A stretch of 64,000 bases of DNA. Source: Cyclina sinensis. Its lineage: Eukaryota > Mollusca > Bivalvia > Venerida > Veneridae. The position numbers and the translations under genes were made by a program. Positions 1 to 11,445 of the stretch are shown here, one piece after another; the first letter of the stretch is position 1; every line of letters begins with the position of its first letter. The notes below the pieces were generated by a model. The model was not told the origin of the DNA. It did not search any database and saw nothing but the letters and a program-made list of their open reading frames with translations. Location of the stretch: assembly GCA_012932295.1 (NCBI GenBank), contig JAAONU010000018.1, positions 5,636,206-5,700,205 on the forward strand, in the 5' to 3' direction.

Positions 1-118
1 TGGATATATGTCCAGGCTAAAAGAAGTCTGGAGACCTTACTCATTTCTCATTTGTATGGAAGCCTTTCGAAGACATGTCTTTAACAATAACTGATACACA
101 AGAATAAAATTGGCTTAC

Positions 119-314
119 GTAATAGCAACTTTAGATTCCATGGCTGCAGGGACAGGCTCCACTTCAGCACCTTCATGTACTTCCTCTGTATGTCCCTCTA
201 TCTGTAACATGACTTGGTTGGAGTATGTAGCTGCCGTGTGCTTTTTACGTGAAGCTGGGCACCAGAATGACTTTGTAAAGATAAACCAAGGCTTGTAGCG
301 AGGACCATACTCTC
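119..314 (-). CDS. ABCA5: ABCA5-like coding exon 6 (linker to NBD1)
   Basis: Acceptor GCATTATAG|GAGAGT, donor ATTAC|GTAAGC. It opens GEYGPRYKPWFIFTKSFW, matching the linker between TM6 and nucleotide-binding domain 1 in ABCA5, followed by an acidic spacer and the start of the NBD (ESKVAIT). The gene continues beyond base 1. Confidence 0.85.
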
Positions 315-3300
315 CTATAATGCATTACACAGGCTGTGTAAACGATCTGAATTTTCATTTACAATGAAACATTATTTCACATACACCTTTGTAAACTCAA
401 GCTAACCCACTTACTCATTTTACTCTGATTACAAATTCATTTTAACGACTTAAGATGATTTCTCCCTTCAGGTCTAAGCTATAATCAACCAGAAACTGGT
501 GCTATTGAGAGTCATCATTGCTGACTTCTGTTTCCTTCTATAAATCAGTTTAGGGAGCATTAAATAATTCAGTGTTTGTTTTTCCTAACTTATGACTAAA
601 CCTTAGTCTTCAAACCAGACTCATGTGAATTCAGGTATCTGCTAAAATACCTTATTATATAAATTATAGATTATAGATCTATAGATGGTATAAGATTATT
701 AGCACACCTTACTATATAAAGTGTTCTACCTGATACAGCATTATCAATATACCTAACTACATAAGTAGAGACTTAACTGATATAACATTATCAATATACC
801 TAACTACATAAGTAGAGACTTAACTGATATAACATTATCAATATACCTAACTACGTAAGTAGAGACTTAACTGATATAACATTATCAATATACCTTACTA
901 CATAAGTAGAAACTTAACTGATATAACATTATCAATATACCTTACTACATATGTAGAGACTTAAATGATATAACATTATCAATAAACCTTACTTCATAAG
1001 TAGAGACTTAACTAATATAACATAATCAATATACCTAACTACATAAGTAGAGACTTAACTGATATAACATTATCAATATACCTTACTTCATAAGTATAGA
1101 CTTAACTGATATAACATTATAAATGTATATCTTGCTACAGAAGTAGAGACTTAACTGATATAACATTATCAATATACCTTACTTCATAAGTATAGACTTA
1201 ACTGATATAACATTATCAATGTATATCTTGCTACAGAAGTAGAAACTTAACTGATATAACATTATCAATATACCTTACTACATAAGAAGAGACTTACCTG
1301 GTATAACATTATCAATATACCTTACTACATAAGTAGAGACTTAACTGATATAACATCATCAATATACCTTACTACATAAGAAGGGACTTACCTGGTATAA
1401 CATTATCAATATACCTTACTACAAAAGTAGAGACTTACCTGGTATAACATTATCAATATACCTTACTACATAAGTAGAGACTTAACTGATATAACATCAT
1501 CAATATACATGTACCTTACTACATAAAGTAGAGACTTACCTGGTATAACATTATCAATATACCTTACTACATAAAGTAGAGACTTACCTGGTATAACATT
1601 TTCAATATACCTTACTTCATAAGTAGAGACTTAACTAATATAACATAATCAATATACCTAACTACATAAGTAGAGACTTAACTGATATAACATTATCAAT
1701 ATACCTTACTTCATAAGTATAGACTTAACTGATATAACATTATCAATGTATATCTTGCTACAGAAGTAGAAACTTAACTGATATAACATTATCAATATAC
1801 CTTACTACATAAGAAGAGACTTACCTGGTATAACATTATCAATATACCTTACTACATAAGTAGAGACTTAACTGATATAACATCATCAATATACCTTACT
1901 ACATAAGAAGGGACTTACCTGGTATAACATTATCAATATACCTTACTACAAAAGTAGAGACTTACCTGGTATAACATTATCAATATACCTTACTACATAA
2001 GTAGAGACTTAACTGATATAACATCATCAATATACATGTACCTTACTACATAAAGTAGAGACTTACCTGGTATAACATTATCAATATACCTTACTACATA
2101 AAGTAGAGACTTACCTGGTATAACATTTTCAATATACCTTACTACATAAGTAGAGACTTACCTGGTATAACATTATCAATATACCTTACTACATAAGTAG
2201 AGACTTAACTGATATAACATCATCAATATACATGTACCTTACTACATAAAGTAGAGACTTACCTGGTATAACATTATCAATATACCTTACTATCTACAGT
2301 TTAATCTTACCTGGGATAACATCATCAATATACTTTACTATCTACAGTGTAATCTTACCTGGGATAACATCATCAATATACCTTACTATCTACAGTATAA
2401 TCTTACCTGGGATAACATTATCAAAGTATACTGCCAGAGCAAAGTACAACACAGAATCAAGAAGCAACATTAGTATTGGTCCATACAATGGGAACTCTCC
2501 TTCACTAGCTGTCTTAAAGGTCATACCACCACGTATATCCAAAAAAATTGCCTGCAATAAAAATTTAGTCATAGAAGCTAGAAAAATGGTCACGTATTTA
2601 GACCAGCTTGGTAAACTAGCTTACAAAAGGTCACATATCCAAAACAACTAAGTTTACAATAGGTCACATATCCACAACAACTAGGTAAATTAACTTACAA
2701 TAGGTCACATATCCAGAACTGCTAGGTAAACTAACTAACAATGGGTCAGATATCCAGAACTGCTAGGTAAACTAACTAACAATGGGTCACATATCCAGAC
2801 CTGCTAGTAAACTAACTAACAATGGGTCACATATCCAGACCTGCTAGTAAACTAACTAACAATGGGTCACATATCCAGAACTGCTAGGTAAACTAACTAA
2901 CAATGGGTCACATATCCAGAACTGCTAGTTAACTAACTAACAATGGGTCACATATCCAGAACTGCTAGGTAAACTAACTAACAATGGGTCACATATCCAG
3001 AACTGCTAGTAAACTTACTAACAATGGGTCACATATCCAGAACTGCTAGGTAAACTAACTAACAATGGGTCACATATCCAGAACTGCTAGTAAACTAACT
3101 AACAATGGGTCACATATCCAGAACTGCTAGGTAAACTAACTAACAATGGGTCACATATCCAGAACTGCTAGTAAACTTACTAACAATGGGTCACATATCC
3201 AGAACTGCTAGGTAAACTAACTAACAATGGGTCACATATCCAGAACTGCTAGTAAACTAACTAACAATGGGTCACATATCCAGAACTGCTAGGTAAACTA

Positions 3301-6300
3301 ACTAACAATGGGTCACATATCCAGAACTGCTAGTAAACTAACTAACAATGGGTCACATATCCAGAACTGCTAGGTAAACTAACTAACAATGGGTCACATA
3401 TCCAGAACTGCTAGTAAACTAACTAACAATGGGTCACATATCCAAAACTGCTAGGTAACCTAAATAACAGTGGGTGGGTCAAATATCCAGAACTGCTAGG
3501 TAAACTAACTAACAATGGGTCACATATCCAGAACTGCTAGGTAAACTAACTAACAATGGGTCACATATCCAGAACTGCTAGGTAAACTAACTAACAATGG
3601 GTCACATATCCAGAACTGCTAGGTAAACTAACTAACAATGGGTCACATATCCAGAACTGCTAGTAACCTAACTAACAATGGGTCACATATCCAGAACTGC
3701 TAGGTAAACTAACTAACAATGGGTCACATATCCAGAACTGCCAGGTAAATTAACTAACAATGGGTCACATATCCAGAACTGCTAGGTAAACTAACTAACA
3801 ATGGGTCACATATCCAGAACTGCTAGGTAAACTAACTAACAATGGGTCACATATCCAGAACTGCCAGGTAAATTAACTAACAATGGGTCACATATCCAGA
3901 ACTGCTAGGTAAACTAACTAACAATGGGTCACATATCCAGAACTGCTAGGTAAACTAACTAACAATGGGTCACATATCCAGAACTGCTAGGTAAACTAAC
4001 TTACAATGGGTCACATATCCAGAACTGCTAGGTAAACTTACTTACAATGGGTCACATATCCAGAACTGACAGGTAAACTAACGAACAATGGGTCACATAT
4101 CCAGAACTGCTAGTAACCTAACTAACAATGGGTCACATATCCAGAACTGCTAGGTAAACTAACTAACAATGGGTCACATATCCAGAACTGCTAGGTAAAC
4201 TAACTAACAATGGGTCACATATCCAGAACTGCTAGGTAAACTAACTAACAATCGGTCACATATCCAGAACTGCTAGGTAAACTAACTAACAATGGGTCAC
4301 ATATCCAGACCTGCTAGTAAACTAACTAACAATGGGTCACATATCCAGAACTGCCAGGTAAACTTACTAACAATGGGTCATATATCCAGACCTGCTAGTA
4401 AACTAACTAACAATGGGTCACATATCCAGAACTGCTAGGTAAACTAACTAACAATAGGTCACATTCAGAACTGCTAGGTAAACAAACCAACAGTTGGCCA
4501 CATATCCAGAACTGCTAGTAAACTAACAATGGGTCACATATCCAGAACTGCTAGTAAACTAACAATGGGTCACATATCCAGAACTGCCAGGTAAACTAAC
4601 TAACAATAACTAACAGTGGGTCACATATCCAGAACTGCTAGTAAACTAACTAACAATGGGTCACATATCCAAAACTGCTAGGTAACCTAACTAACAGTGG
4701 GTCAAATATCCAGAACTGCTAGGTAAACTAACTAACAATGGGACACATATCCAGAACTGCTAGGTAAACTAACTAACAATGGGTCACATATCCAGATCTG
4801 CTGGTAAACTAACTAACAGTGGGTCACATATCCAGAACTGCTAGTAAACTAGCTAACAATGGTTCACATATCCAGAACTGCTAGGTAAACAAACTAACAA
4901 TGGGTCACATATCCAGACCTGCTAGTAAACTAACTAACAATGGGTCACATATCCAGAACTGCCAGGTAAACTTACTAACAATGGGTCATATATCCAGACC
5001 TGCTAGTAAACTAACTAACAATGGGTCACATATCCAGAACTGCTAGGTAAACTAACTAACAATGGGTCACATATCCAGAACTGCTAGGTAAACTAACCAA
5101 CAATTGGCCACATATCCAGAACTGCTAGTAAACTAACAATGGGTCACATATCCAGAACTGCTAGTAAACTAACAATGGGTCACATATCCAGAACTGCCAG
5201 GTAAACTAACTGTGGGTCACATATCCAGAACTGCTAGTAAACTAACTAACAATGGGTCACATATCCAAAACTGCTAGGTAACCTAACTAACAGTGGGTCA
5301 AATATCCAGAACTGCTCGGTAAACTAACTAACAATGGGACACATATCCAGAACTGCTAGGTAAACTAACTAACAATGGGTCACATATCCAGATCTGCTGG
5401 TAAACTAACTAACAATGGGTCACAAATCCAGAACTGCTAGTAAACTAGCTAACAATGGTTCACATATCTAGAACTGGTAGTAAACTAACTAACAATGGGC
5501 CACATATCCAGAACTGCTAGTAAACTTACAATGGGTCACATATCCAGAACTGCTAGGTAAACTAACAATGGGTCACATATCCAGAACTGACAGGTAAACT
5601 AACTAACAGTGGGTCACATATCCAGAACTGCTAGGTAAACTAACTAACAATTGGCCACATATCCAGAACTGCTAGTAAACTAACAATGGGTCACATATCC
5701 AGAACTGCTAGTAAACTAACAATGGGTCACATATCCAGAACTGCCAGGTAAACTAACTAACAGTGGGTCACATATCCAGAACTGCTAGTAAACTAACTAA
5801 CAATTGGCAACAAATCCAGAACTGCTAGTAAACTAACCATAGGTCACATATTCAGAACTAAACTAACTAACATTGGGTCACATATCCAGAACTGCTAGGT
5901 AAACTAACAAATAATGGGTCACTTATACATAGCAACTAGATTAAACAAGGATATCGTTGGAAATGATGAATGCTCTCCAAAGGTACATGGAAGTTGGATG
6001 GATGTGTAACTGAGGAACATGTAGGTAGGAGAAGGTTGGGAAGCATGTTCTGCAGTTATAATGATATTGACTGGTGTTCTTCATTTCACAGAAATAAAAT
6101 CAGGAGAAAATAATTATTTTATTTTATTACATATTATTATGTCAACAGTGAAAAGTGGTTAAGCAAATATTGGAGTTGTTTCCAGAACCAGATCATAAGT
6201 GAATACTTGAACATTTGTTTGTAAGGCTATTGTCAGTATAAAATGTTAGTAGTTATACTAGAGAAGTGTTATCAGACATGTACCTTTACATGACAGACTG

Positions 6301-9300
6301 GAGGTCGATCCCAATCCAAATAATCTGATGATCTGAGAAGTATGGCATAGTGAGTCATATGAATGGTTTGATGCTTCGAGAAACAAATACCTGGTCAAGA
6401 GTAGAGCCAGTGTTTGTGGTAGCAAAATAAAGGGAAATAATTAAAAAAGTAACCAAAACTTATTGTTTCTATTCAATGCATTTTCTTTCAATGTATTCTT
6501 TCATTTTTTTAACTTTCAAAACATGCCTTCAGTAGCTTTGAAATTATAGTGCAAATAAATCTGGTCAAAAAAATCTGGACAAAAGAGTTAAATTTAATAA
6601 AGGGAGATAATTCAGAAAGTGAGGTGGACATAGTTATGGTTCTTGCAAATGCAAATCCTCTCACTGTATTAACCTTTCAAAAATCACTAAATGAAAAGGA
6701 ATCAGGGCATAAATCTGTGAAAAATCACTGAACTGGAACATGTCGGTAAAATACACACATGCTCTTGGTAGTGCAGCTTCCTCAATGAATTCCAGTCAAT
6801 GTTTGCTGAGGAATAGTTTGGACAAAAATTACAGCTGAAAAAGTATCAAAGGGGTAAAACTTTGTGAAAAATCACTGAACCGGAACATGCCTGTAATATG
6901 CAAACCTCCTCTTGGTAATAAAGCTTCCTATTGTGTTTCAGTGAATTCCATTTAATAGCTGCTGAGAAATAGTCCGGACAAATATTACAGCTAAAAAAGC
7001 ATCAAAGGGGCATAACTTCGTGAAAAATCACTGAACTGGAACATGTCTGTAATATGCAAACCTCCTCTTGGTAGTGAAGCTTCCTATGAAGTTTTGATGA
7101 ATTCCAGTCAGTGGTTGCTAAGAAATAGTCTGGACAAAAATGTCAGTTGAAAGGGCATTAAAGGGGCATAACTGTGAAAAATCAATGGACCGGAACAGGC
7201 TGCTAATATGCACAGCTCCTCTTGGCAGTGAAGCTTCCTTTAAGTTATTGTAAATTCAACCAGTGGTTGTTGAGAAATTGTCCGGACACAATTTTGGGAC
7301 GAACAGACGGACAAGGCGGCGACTAAATGCATCCTCGTTGGGGAGCTTAAAAAACTGACTCATTTTACAGCCAGTGATGAGCCATCACTTGCAATATAAC
7401 AACAGGTTATTAAGAACCATATTCTGGATGTCAGAAAGTTTATAGACTTCGTTACATGAAGAGATTAATGACACCGCTACAGGCACCTGACTCTGCCTTT
7501 GCGACCAGTGCATACCAAGATCAGCCTGCACATCCATACAATCTGGTCATGATCTGTACTATTCGCCATTCAGTCAGTAAAATTTCAATAAGCACCCCCA
7601 TAACCAAGTTATGGACATGTCCAAATTGATAAACAGACAAGTCCATTATTTACATCTAACATGGTCAGGGTTAAATAATTTACTTATAACTTCTGTACAT
7701 TTTTTGCTCCAAATTCAACAAAGATACATTGCAAATACTCCACAATAGATAAATCATTGACTATAGACTAGAGTACTCAACCTATACTGACAAAAACTGA
7801 CTGATATAGGGTTCAAAGCATAATGGTTCTAAGTACTATTGAACAATGAAGCAGATAAAAACCTTTCTGATAACAATGCAAGGTAAACAATGTTGACATT
7901 AATCAGGTTCAGCAAAAAAGATAACCTATTTCATTCAACCTGATAAATATTGACCTTAAGTTTCTGTCCTTTTAACCTTAAACATTGAAAGGTTACCTTA
8001 AATGGTACACAATATCTCAACTAGGTAAAGGTGACATAAATTTGTAACACACAACTTCCATACTGATAACATGAGTGAAAATGTGACAGATTACTAATGT
8101 ACTACTGAAATAACACCACTTCATCTTGAGAGCCTCCTATCGCCAAAAGGCAACAATTTATTCCCTGATTTTTATTTTGTTTGCAGGGTACTTTTCAGGG
8201 TCCCTCTCTTTGACTACCTAGCTTGTAGCTGTGTAAATGACTGCATCTGACAAGGGTCTGAACTCAAACCTGAGACTTTCTGCTCTGCATGCACACAGTT
8301 GAAACATCAAGGCTATGAAGATGGAAAACAGGGAGACACTTAAGTTTTGAGGAAAATCTTAAAGCAAGTTGAACCCTTGAATTACGTTAACTTGTGCTTA
8401 CAAGATGCCAACCTTATCTCCTTCACTAATTAATCTTTAGCTTGATTCAGACTTTTTCTCTGGACAATAAAGCAATCTATACTCAAGATTTACTGCATAT
8501 ACATTTAAACACATAATGCTTTTGGTACCCATTCCCAATAATGATGAAATAAGAATGACTAAATGTACCCACAGCTTGAAGTTTTTGAGAAGATCTCAGA
8601 CACTGTTATCATGGTAAGCACAGTTGATTCATATTAATTTGTCATTGTTTTAATGAAACAGGATAAAATTTTGTGATAAGTTTGATTACCTGGTCGATTC
8701 CTAGTGCAAGAGCTACAGGGGATAATAGACAGAGAAGCCATCTTCCATACACGGGTACTGAATATGATACACTTCCTGTACCCTCCTCTACTGTCCGTGT
8801 CAGACTGACTATTAGGTATAAACAACTGATCAACATCGTGCTAAGACTGGATAAACCACCTGCTGTCTGAAATACATGAGGAAAACATGAACACATTTTT
8901 TCCTGAGACGCTTTTTGTAACTCTGAAACTGTCCTTGAACATAAGAGAACAGAAACCATACATCTTAAGAATTTTACCAACAAACAAGTACTTACATACA
9001 GTATGTGTAAAATGTCAACTTCAAGTCTTTGTGAACTTTGTAATAGTAATGTAGAAACACTTAAACATCTGCTAGGTAAACTAACAAATAATGGGTCACA
9101 TATACATAGCAACTAGATTATAAAAACTGACTCATTTTACAGTCAGTGATGAACCATCACTTGCAAAATAACAACTGGTGAATTTTATGATCATTACTAG
9201 AAAAACAGAAATCTTTTTGAAGTTTTAAGTAGTAAAAATTTAAAAAACATTTAAATCTTGTAAACAACATTGTTATAGCTTTAAGACTTTACAAATCTTT

Positions 9301-11385
9301 TTTTTAAATATGTTTTATTATATAATTCTGAGCAGAACCCTTTTGGTTTTTAAACGGAGTACTTACTGTGGCTTTATTGAAGAATGGCGTAAACATAAAT
9401 GACAGTGCGATGATGGACAAGCCATACAGGAACAGAATAATGAAGAACAGAAACAGGTTGCTCTGCTGAAAAAACTTGGCTGCAAAGGCTATCACTGTCA
9501 CAATGGCTGTAATCACTATAATAAGGACTGTATACACCAAGCAATATGTTAACCTAAAAAAGAAAATAGAAGACAAAAATGAGAAAATTAAATTTAATAG
9601 TTTTGCACAATATTTCAGTTTTAAATAACATTCACCACAATAAGTAAATGTCCTTCAGTGCTTTTGTTTTTTTAGTATTTTGATTTAATTTTGAGAAAAG
9701 AACTGACATTTATTTTAATGGTAACACAAAACCTATTAAAGATTAAGTATTTATTTGAACTGAATGAAAACGAAAATATTCACTCCTTTTTCAAAAAAAT
9801 AATCTTTCTATAATAAAACCTATAATGCTGAGTTTTCACATCTCTTTACAAAAAATATGAAGGAAAATAATAGATCAAAATTATCATTTTTCATCTTGGT
9901 GATCAACTATTACCTTACTTGTGACAATGGATTTTGCCTTTGTGACTTGCACAGACAAAAAATTGTTTTTTTACTTGTACATTCATGTAATCTGATCATG
10001 GTCTGCACTGGTCATTATTCAGTGAGTTTTTGACAAATACCTCTATAAATGATAAATGGAAGTTCCAGCTGAAAGGTGTCAAAGTCCATTAAAGAAATTT
10101 GGCTGTTCAGGGTTACTTTATTAGCTGTTGCTAATAAAATATTTTCCATGCTATGAAGCCCACTATTTTAGGAAAGGATGTACTGACTTACCAAAACACT
10201 GAAGATCTTAGACCCATCATTCTCATTCCTTCTTTTATCTTCTTCTCTTTTTCCGATACCAAGGCAACAGTTAGCATTGATATTAATGGCGAATATGCAA
10301 TCACAAAATACATAGAAGATATGATTTGTATGTAACTAGTATCTTGCAAGAAAGCCGATTTTGGTAACATCTCTACCAAAATGTCTGGAACAGAGAAAGA
10401 TGAAACTCCGGTTTGTTTCCGAATTATTGCAGTATCTACTGCTGCCTGCAAAATGCAGAATGCTGTGAAAAGGTAATGATTCACTGTACAAAAGTTATCA
10501 TTCTGTAGGCCGTTGTCATTTGTCTGTTTCTTGTCCTCCACTCTACGACAGACGCCCTGTCCTGTATACAAGCTCCCATAGTCTGTCGATGGTAATGACC
10601 CATCAGGAAAACGTAACGCATAAGTCAGCTCAGATCCATTATTAAAATTGAACACAATTCCTGCTAAAACAGTAGAGCCGTTGCTTTTATACTCATTCTC
10701 TGCCTCAGTAGCATTTGAAAAATAAGCAACATCTAGTGTATGAGTTGTCTTGTCCATAATAAACTGTTTCACGTTTGACATCAAGTTCTGTACTTCTGGT
10801 GTGTCAGGGGAAACAAGCAGTCTTTTACCCAAAGTAATGTTAGAAAAATGACTATCAAACAATGAATGGTTCGGGAAATTTCCAAACTGTGACAAGGCAT
10901 CTTTTGTTGACGTTGCTCTTATAATAGCCAAAATCACAATGAAGTATATAGGCAAGATCACCTCCTGAAATAAACATTATACAATATCAGTTGTTGACAA
11001 AAAATGTTGCAGGCATCATTATATATAGAGCTAAGTTATGTAACAGAGTCAATGCACTTTAGGATCACACTGCCTTAAAAAGGCATATGTACACATAGAC
11101 TAGTTTGGTGCATAGTTTGTTGCTAAAACCCAACTGCAATTAAAAGGATTCTTAGTAAAGTTCCTACACAGCTAGAAAAATGACACACATAAAAGTTGTT
11201 AAATGCAGCCAATTAACATTTAAATCCTGGTTCTAGAAACTGACAGTCCAATTTTAAAATCTGCTAAAAATTTTCTAGAAGCAGAAAAGCAATTTTACCC
11301 AGAAAAGAGTTTTTTTGTTCCTGCGTTTCAGCAACACAACTTTGTACATCATTGCCTTGAACTGTCCAAACCATGTTGATTCCAT
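119..11385 (-). CDS. ABCA5: ABCA5-like ABC transporter, 5' part of gene (six coding exons, partial)
   Basis: Exons 11299-11385, 10192-10964, 9367-9553, 8690-8866, 2407-2551 and 119-314 join in frame on the minus strand (1565 nt, 521 residues); the gene runs off the left edge. The product is the first membrane domain of an ABCA full transporter: TM1 near residues 32-44, a large luminal loop with at least five N-glycosylation sequons (such as NITLG and NATEA), TM2, then the cytosolic EKEKKIKEGMRMMGL motif typical of the subfamily, four more hydrophobic helices, and the linker before nucleotide-binding domain 1. The pattern VIPGEYG followed by a KPWFIFTKSFW-like stretch, and the FWL...LFLYGLS order, fit human ABCA5 (from memory) better than ABCA1 or ABCA3. 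ABCA5 is a lysosomal/endosomal lipid transporter in vertebrates; substrate here is inferred only. Walker motifs are not in the window. The N-terminus is uncertain because the frame stays open upstream of the chosen ATG. Confidence 0.88.
661..2406. repeat. Minisatellite A, about 47-bp period, about 35 units
   Basis: Tandem units of the type TAACATTATCAATATACC plus CATAAGTAGAGACTTA run from about 720 to the donor of ABCA5 exon 5. Read on the minus strand, a unit reproduces the last ~24 bases of that exon and its donor. About twelve units carry CAG|GTAAGT (for example at 1292, 1387, 1432, 1533, 1582, 1819, 1913, 1960, 2061, 2110, 2156 and 2258 on the plus strand); distal units have the donor mutated to CAGTTAAGT. 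A block of about 0.5-0.6 kb (from 1021 and again from 1644) is itself duplicated. Confidence 0.95.
2407..2551 (-). CDS. ABCA5: ABCA5-like coding exon 5 (TM6), flanked by two minisatellites
   Basis: Acceptor TTATTGCAG|GCAATT, donor CCCAG|GTAAGA. It encodes AIFLDIRGGMTF, TM6 (LLLDSVLYFALAVYFDNVIPG) and ends after the first base of the G codon. The conserved ending AVYxDxVIPGE shows the exon tail is ancestral. A 47-bp array begins at the donor and a 41-bp array begins about 37 bp upstream of the acceptor. Confidence 0.9.
2588..5936. repeat. Minisatellite B, about 41-bp period, about 80 units
   Basis: Tandem GGTCACATATCCAGAACTGC + TAGGTAAACTAACTAACAAT units fill more than half of ABCA5 intron 4. 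Variants lacking one G (CTAGTAAAC) alternate with the full unit for long stretches (2870-3440), a two-unit higher-order pattern. Units decay at both ends. There are no spacers, so this is not a CRISPR array. Confidence 0.95.
5937..7349 (-). mobile_element. Helitron-like non-autonomous element (HINE-type), intronic
   Basis: Plus-strand left end AACAAGGATATCGTTGG, then four degenerate ~150-bp units (AAAAATCACTGAACCGGAAC ... CTCCTCTTGGTAGTGAAGCTT) at about 6715-7270, and a tail GACGGACAAGGCGGC...TTGGGGAGCTTAAA. A block near the left end (GCTCTCCAAAG, ~5971) is roughly complementary to the tail block (TTGGGGAGCTT). A sequence at 9069-9180 matches both flanks joined without the element, supporting the boundaries. 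Confidence 0.6.
7470..7677. mobile_element. Decayed TTAACCCT-family short element
   Basis: Contains the family core GACCAGTGCATACCAAGATC AGCCTGCACATCC and CATTCAGTCAGTAAAATTTC, and ends TCAGGGTTAAA. The left terminal repeat is not recognisable. Same family core as at 14158 and 58087. Confidence 0.5.
8690..8866 (-). CDS. ABCA5: ABCA5-like coding exon 4 (TM5 region)
   Basis: Acceptor ATTTCAG|ACAGCA, donor CAG|GTAATC; 59 codons, phase 0 at both ends. It encodes a hydrophobic segment, a short loop, and LLSPVALALGIDQ, the counterpart of the SPFCHCTFVIGIAQ region of ABCA5. The long open frame reaching 9112 is this exon read into its upstream intron. Confidence 0.88.
9002..9072 (+). pseudogene. Tiny LINE C-terminal zinc-finger remnant
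   Basis: Plus-strand reading gives SLCELCNSNVETLKHL, which resembles the CxxC...ETxxHL zinc-knuckle motif at the C-terminus of many non-LTR retrotransposon proteins. Only about 24 codons remain before the sequence turns into a minisatellite-B-like unit. It lies in ABCA5 intron 3, antisense to the gene. Confidence 0.35.
9069..9180. repeat. Solitary minisatellite-B unit joined to a 7.35-kb-like flank
   Basis: Bases 9069-9120 match the terminal unit of minisatellite B (5897-5936), including the diagnostic CATAGCAACTAGATTA. Bases 9121-9180 match 7350-7405 (AAAACTGACTCATTTTACAG). It therefore looks like the site without the 5937-7349 insertion. Confidence 0.75.
9367..9553 (-). CDS. ABCA5: ABCA5-like coding exon 3 (TM3-TM4)
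   Basis: Acceptor TTTTTAG|G, donor ACA|GTAAGT. Two hydrophobic segments flank a KFFQQSN loop and end LFLYGLS...FTPFFNKAT, the same order as human ABCA5. The exon starts with the third base of the split W codon and ends in phase 0. Confidence 0.9.
9920..10120. mobile_element. Very decayed TTAACCCT-family copy
   Basis: Holds the family core TCTGATCATGGTCTGCACTG and ATTCAGTGAGTTTTTGACAA and ends CAGGGTTAC. Terminal repeats are mostly lost. It sits in the ABCA5 intron between exons 2 and 3. Confidence 0.4.
10192..10964 (-). CDS. ABCA5: ABCA5-like coding exon 2 (TM1, luminal loop, TM2)
   Basis: Acceptor TTTCAG|GAGGTG, donor TTTTG|GTAAGT. It encodes TM1 (ILPIYFIVILAII), a luminal loop of about 190 residues with several N-glycosylation sequons, then TM2 and the EKEKKIKEGMRMMGL motif. 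The last codon is split TG|G to give W. Confidence 0.9.
11299..11385 (-). CDS. ABCA5: ABCA5-like coding exon 1 (start codon)
   Basis: ATG at 11385-11383 opens 29 codons rich in basic residues (LLKRRNKKTLFW), matching the short cytosolic N-tail before TM1 of ABCA5. The donor is TGG|GTAAAA, phase 0. The frame remains open upstream to a possible acceptor (TTCTTCAG) at about 11446, so the first exon could be longer and the true start further upstream; alternatively that stretch is 5' UTR. Confidence 0.75.
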
Positions 11386-11445
11386 CTTGACCTTTTCACA
11401 GCCAAAATCCCTGTCAGGACTCACTCGATTAGAAAAAGGAACTCT

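Noticed and set aside
2588..5936. Regular repeats suggesting a CRISPR array
   Set aside because: Units are contiguous without unique spacers and lie in a eukaryotic intron; this is a minisatellite.
8642..9112. 156-residue open frame on the minus strand
   Set aside because: Only 8690-8866 is coding (ABCA5 exon 4); the rest is intron reading through.
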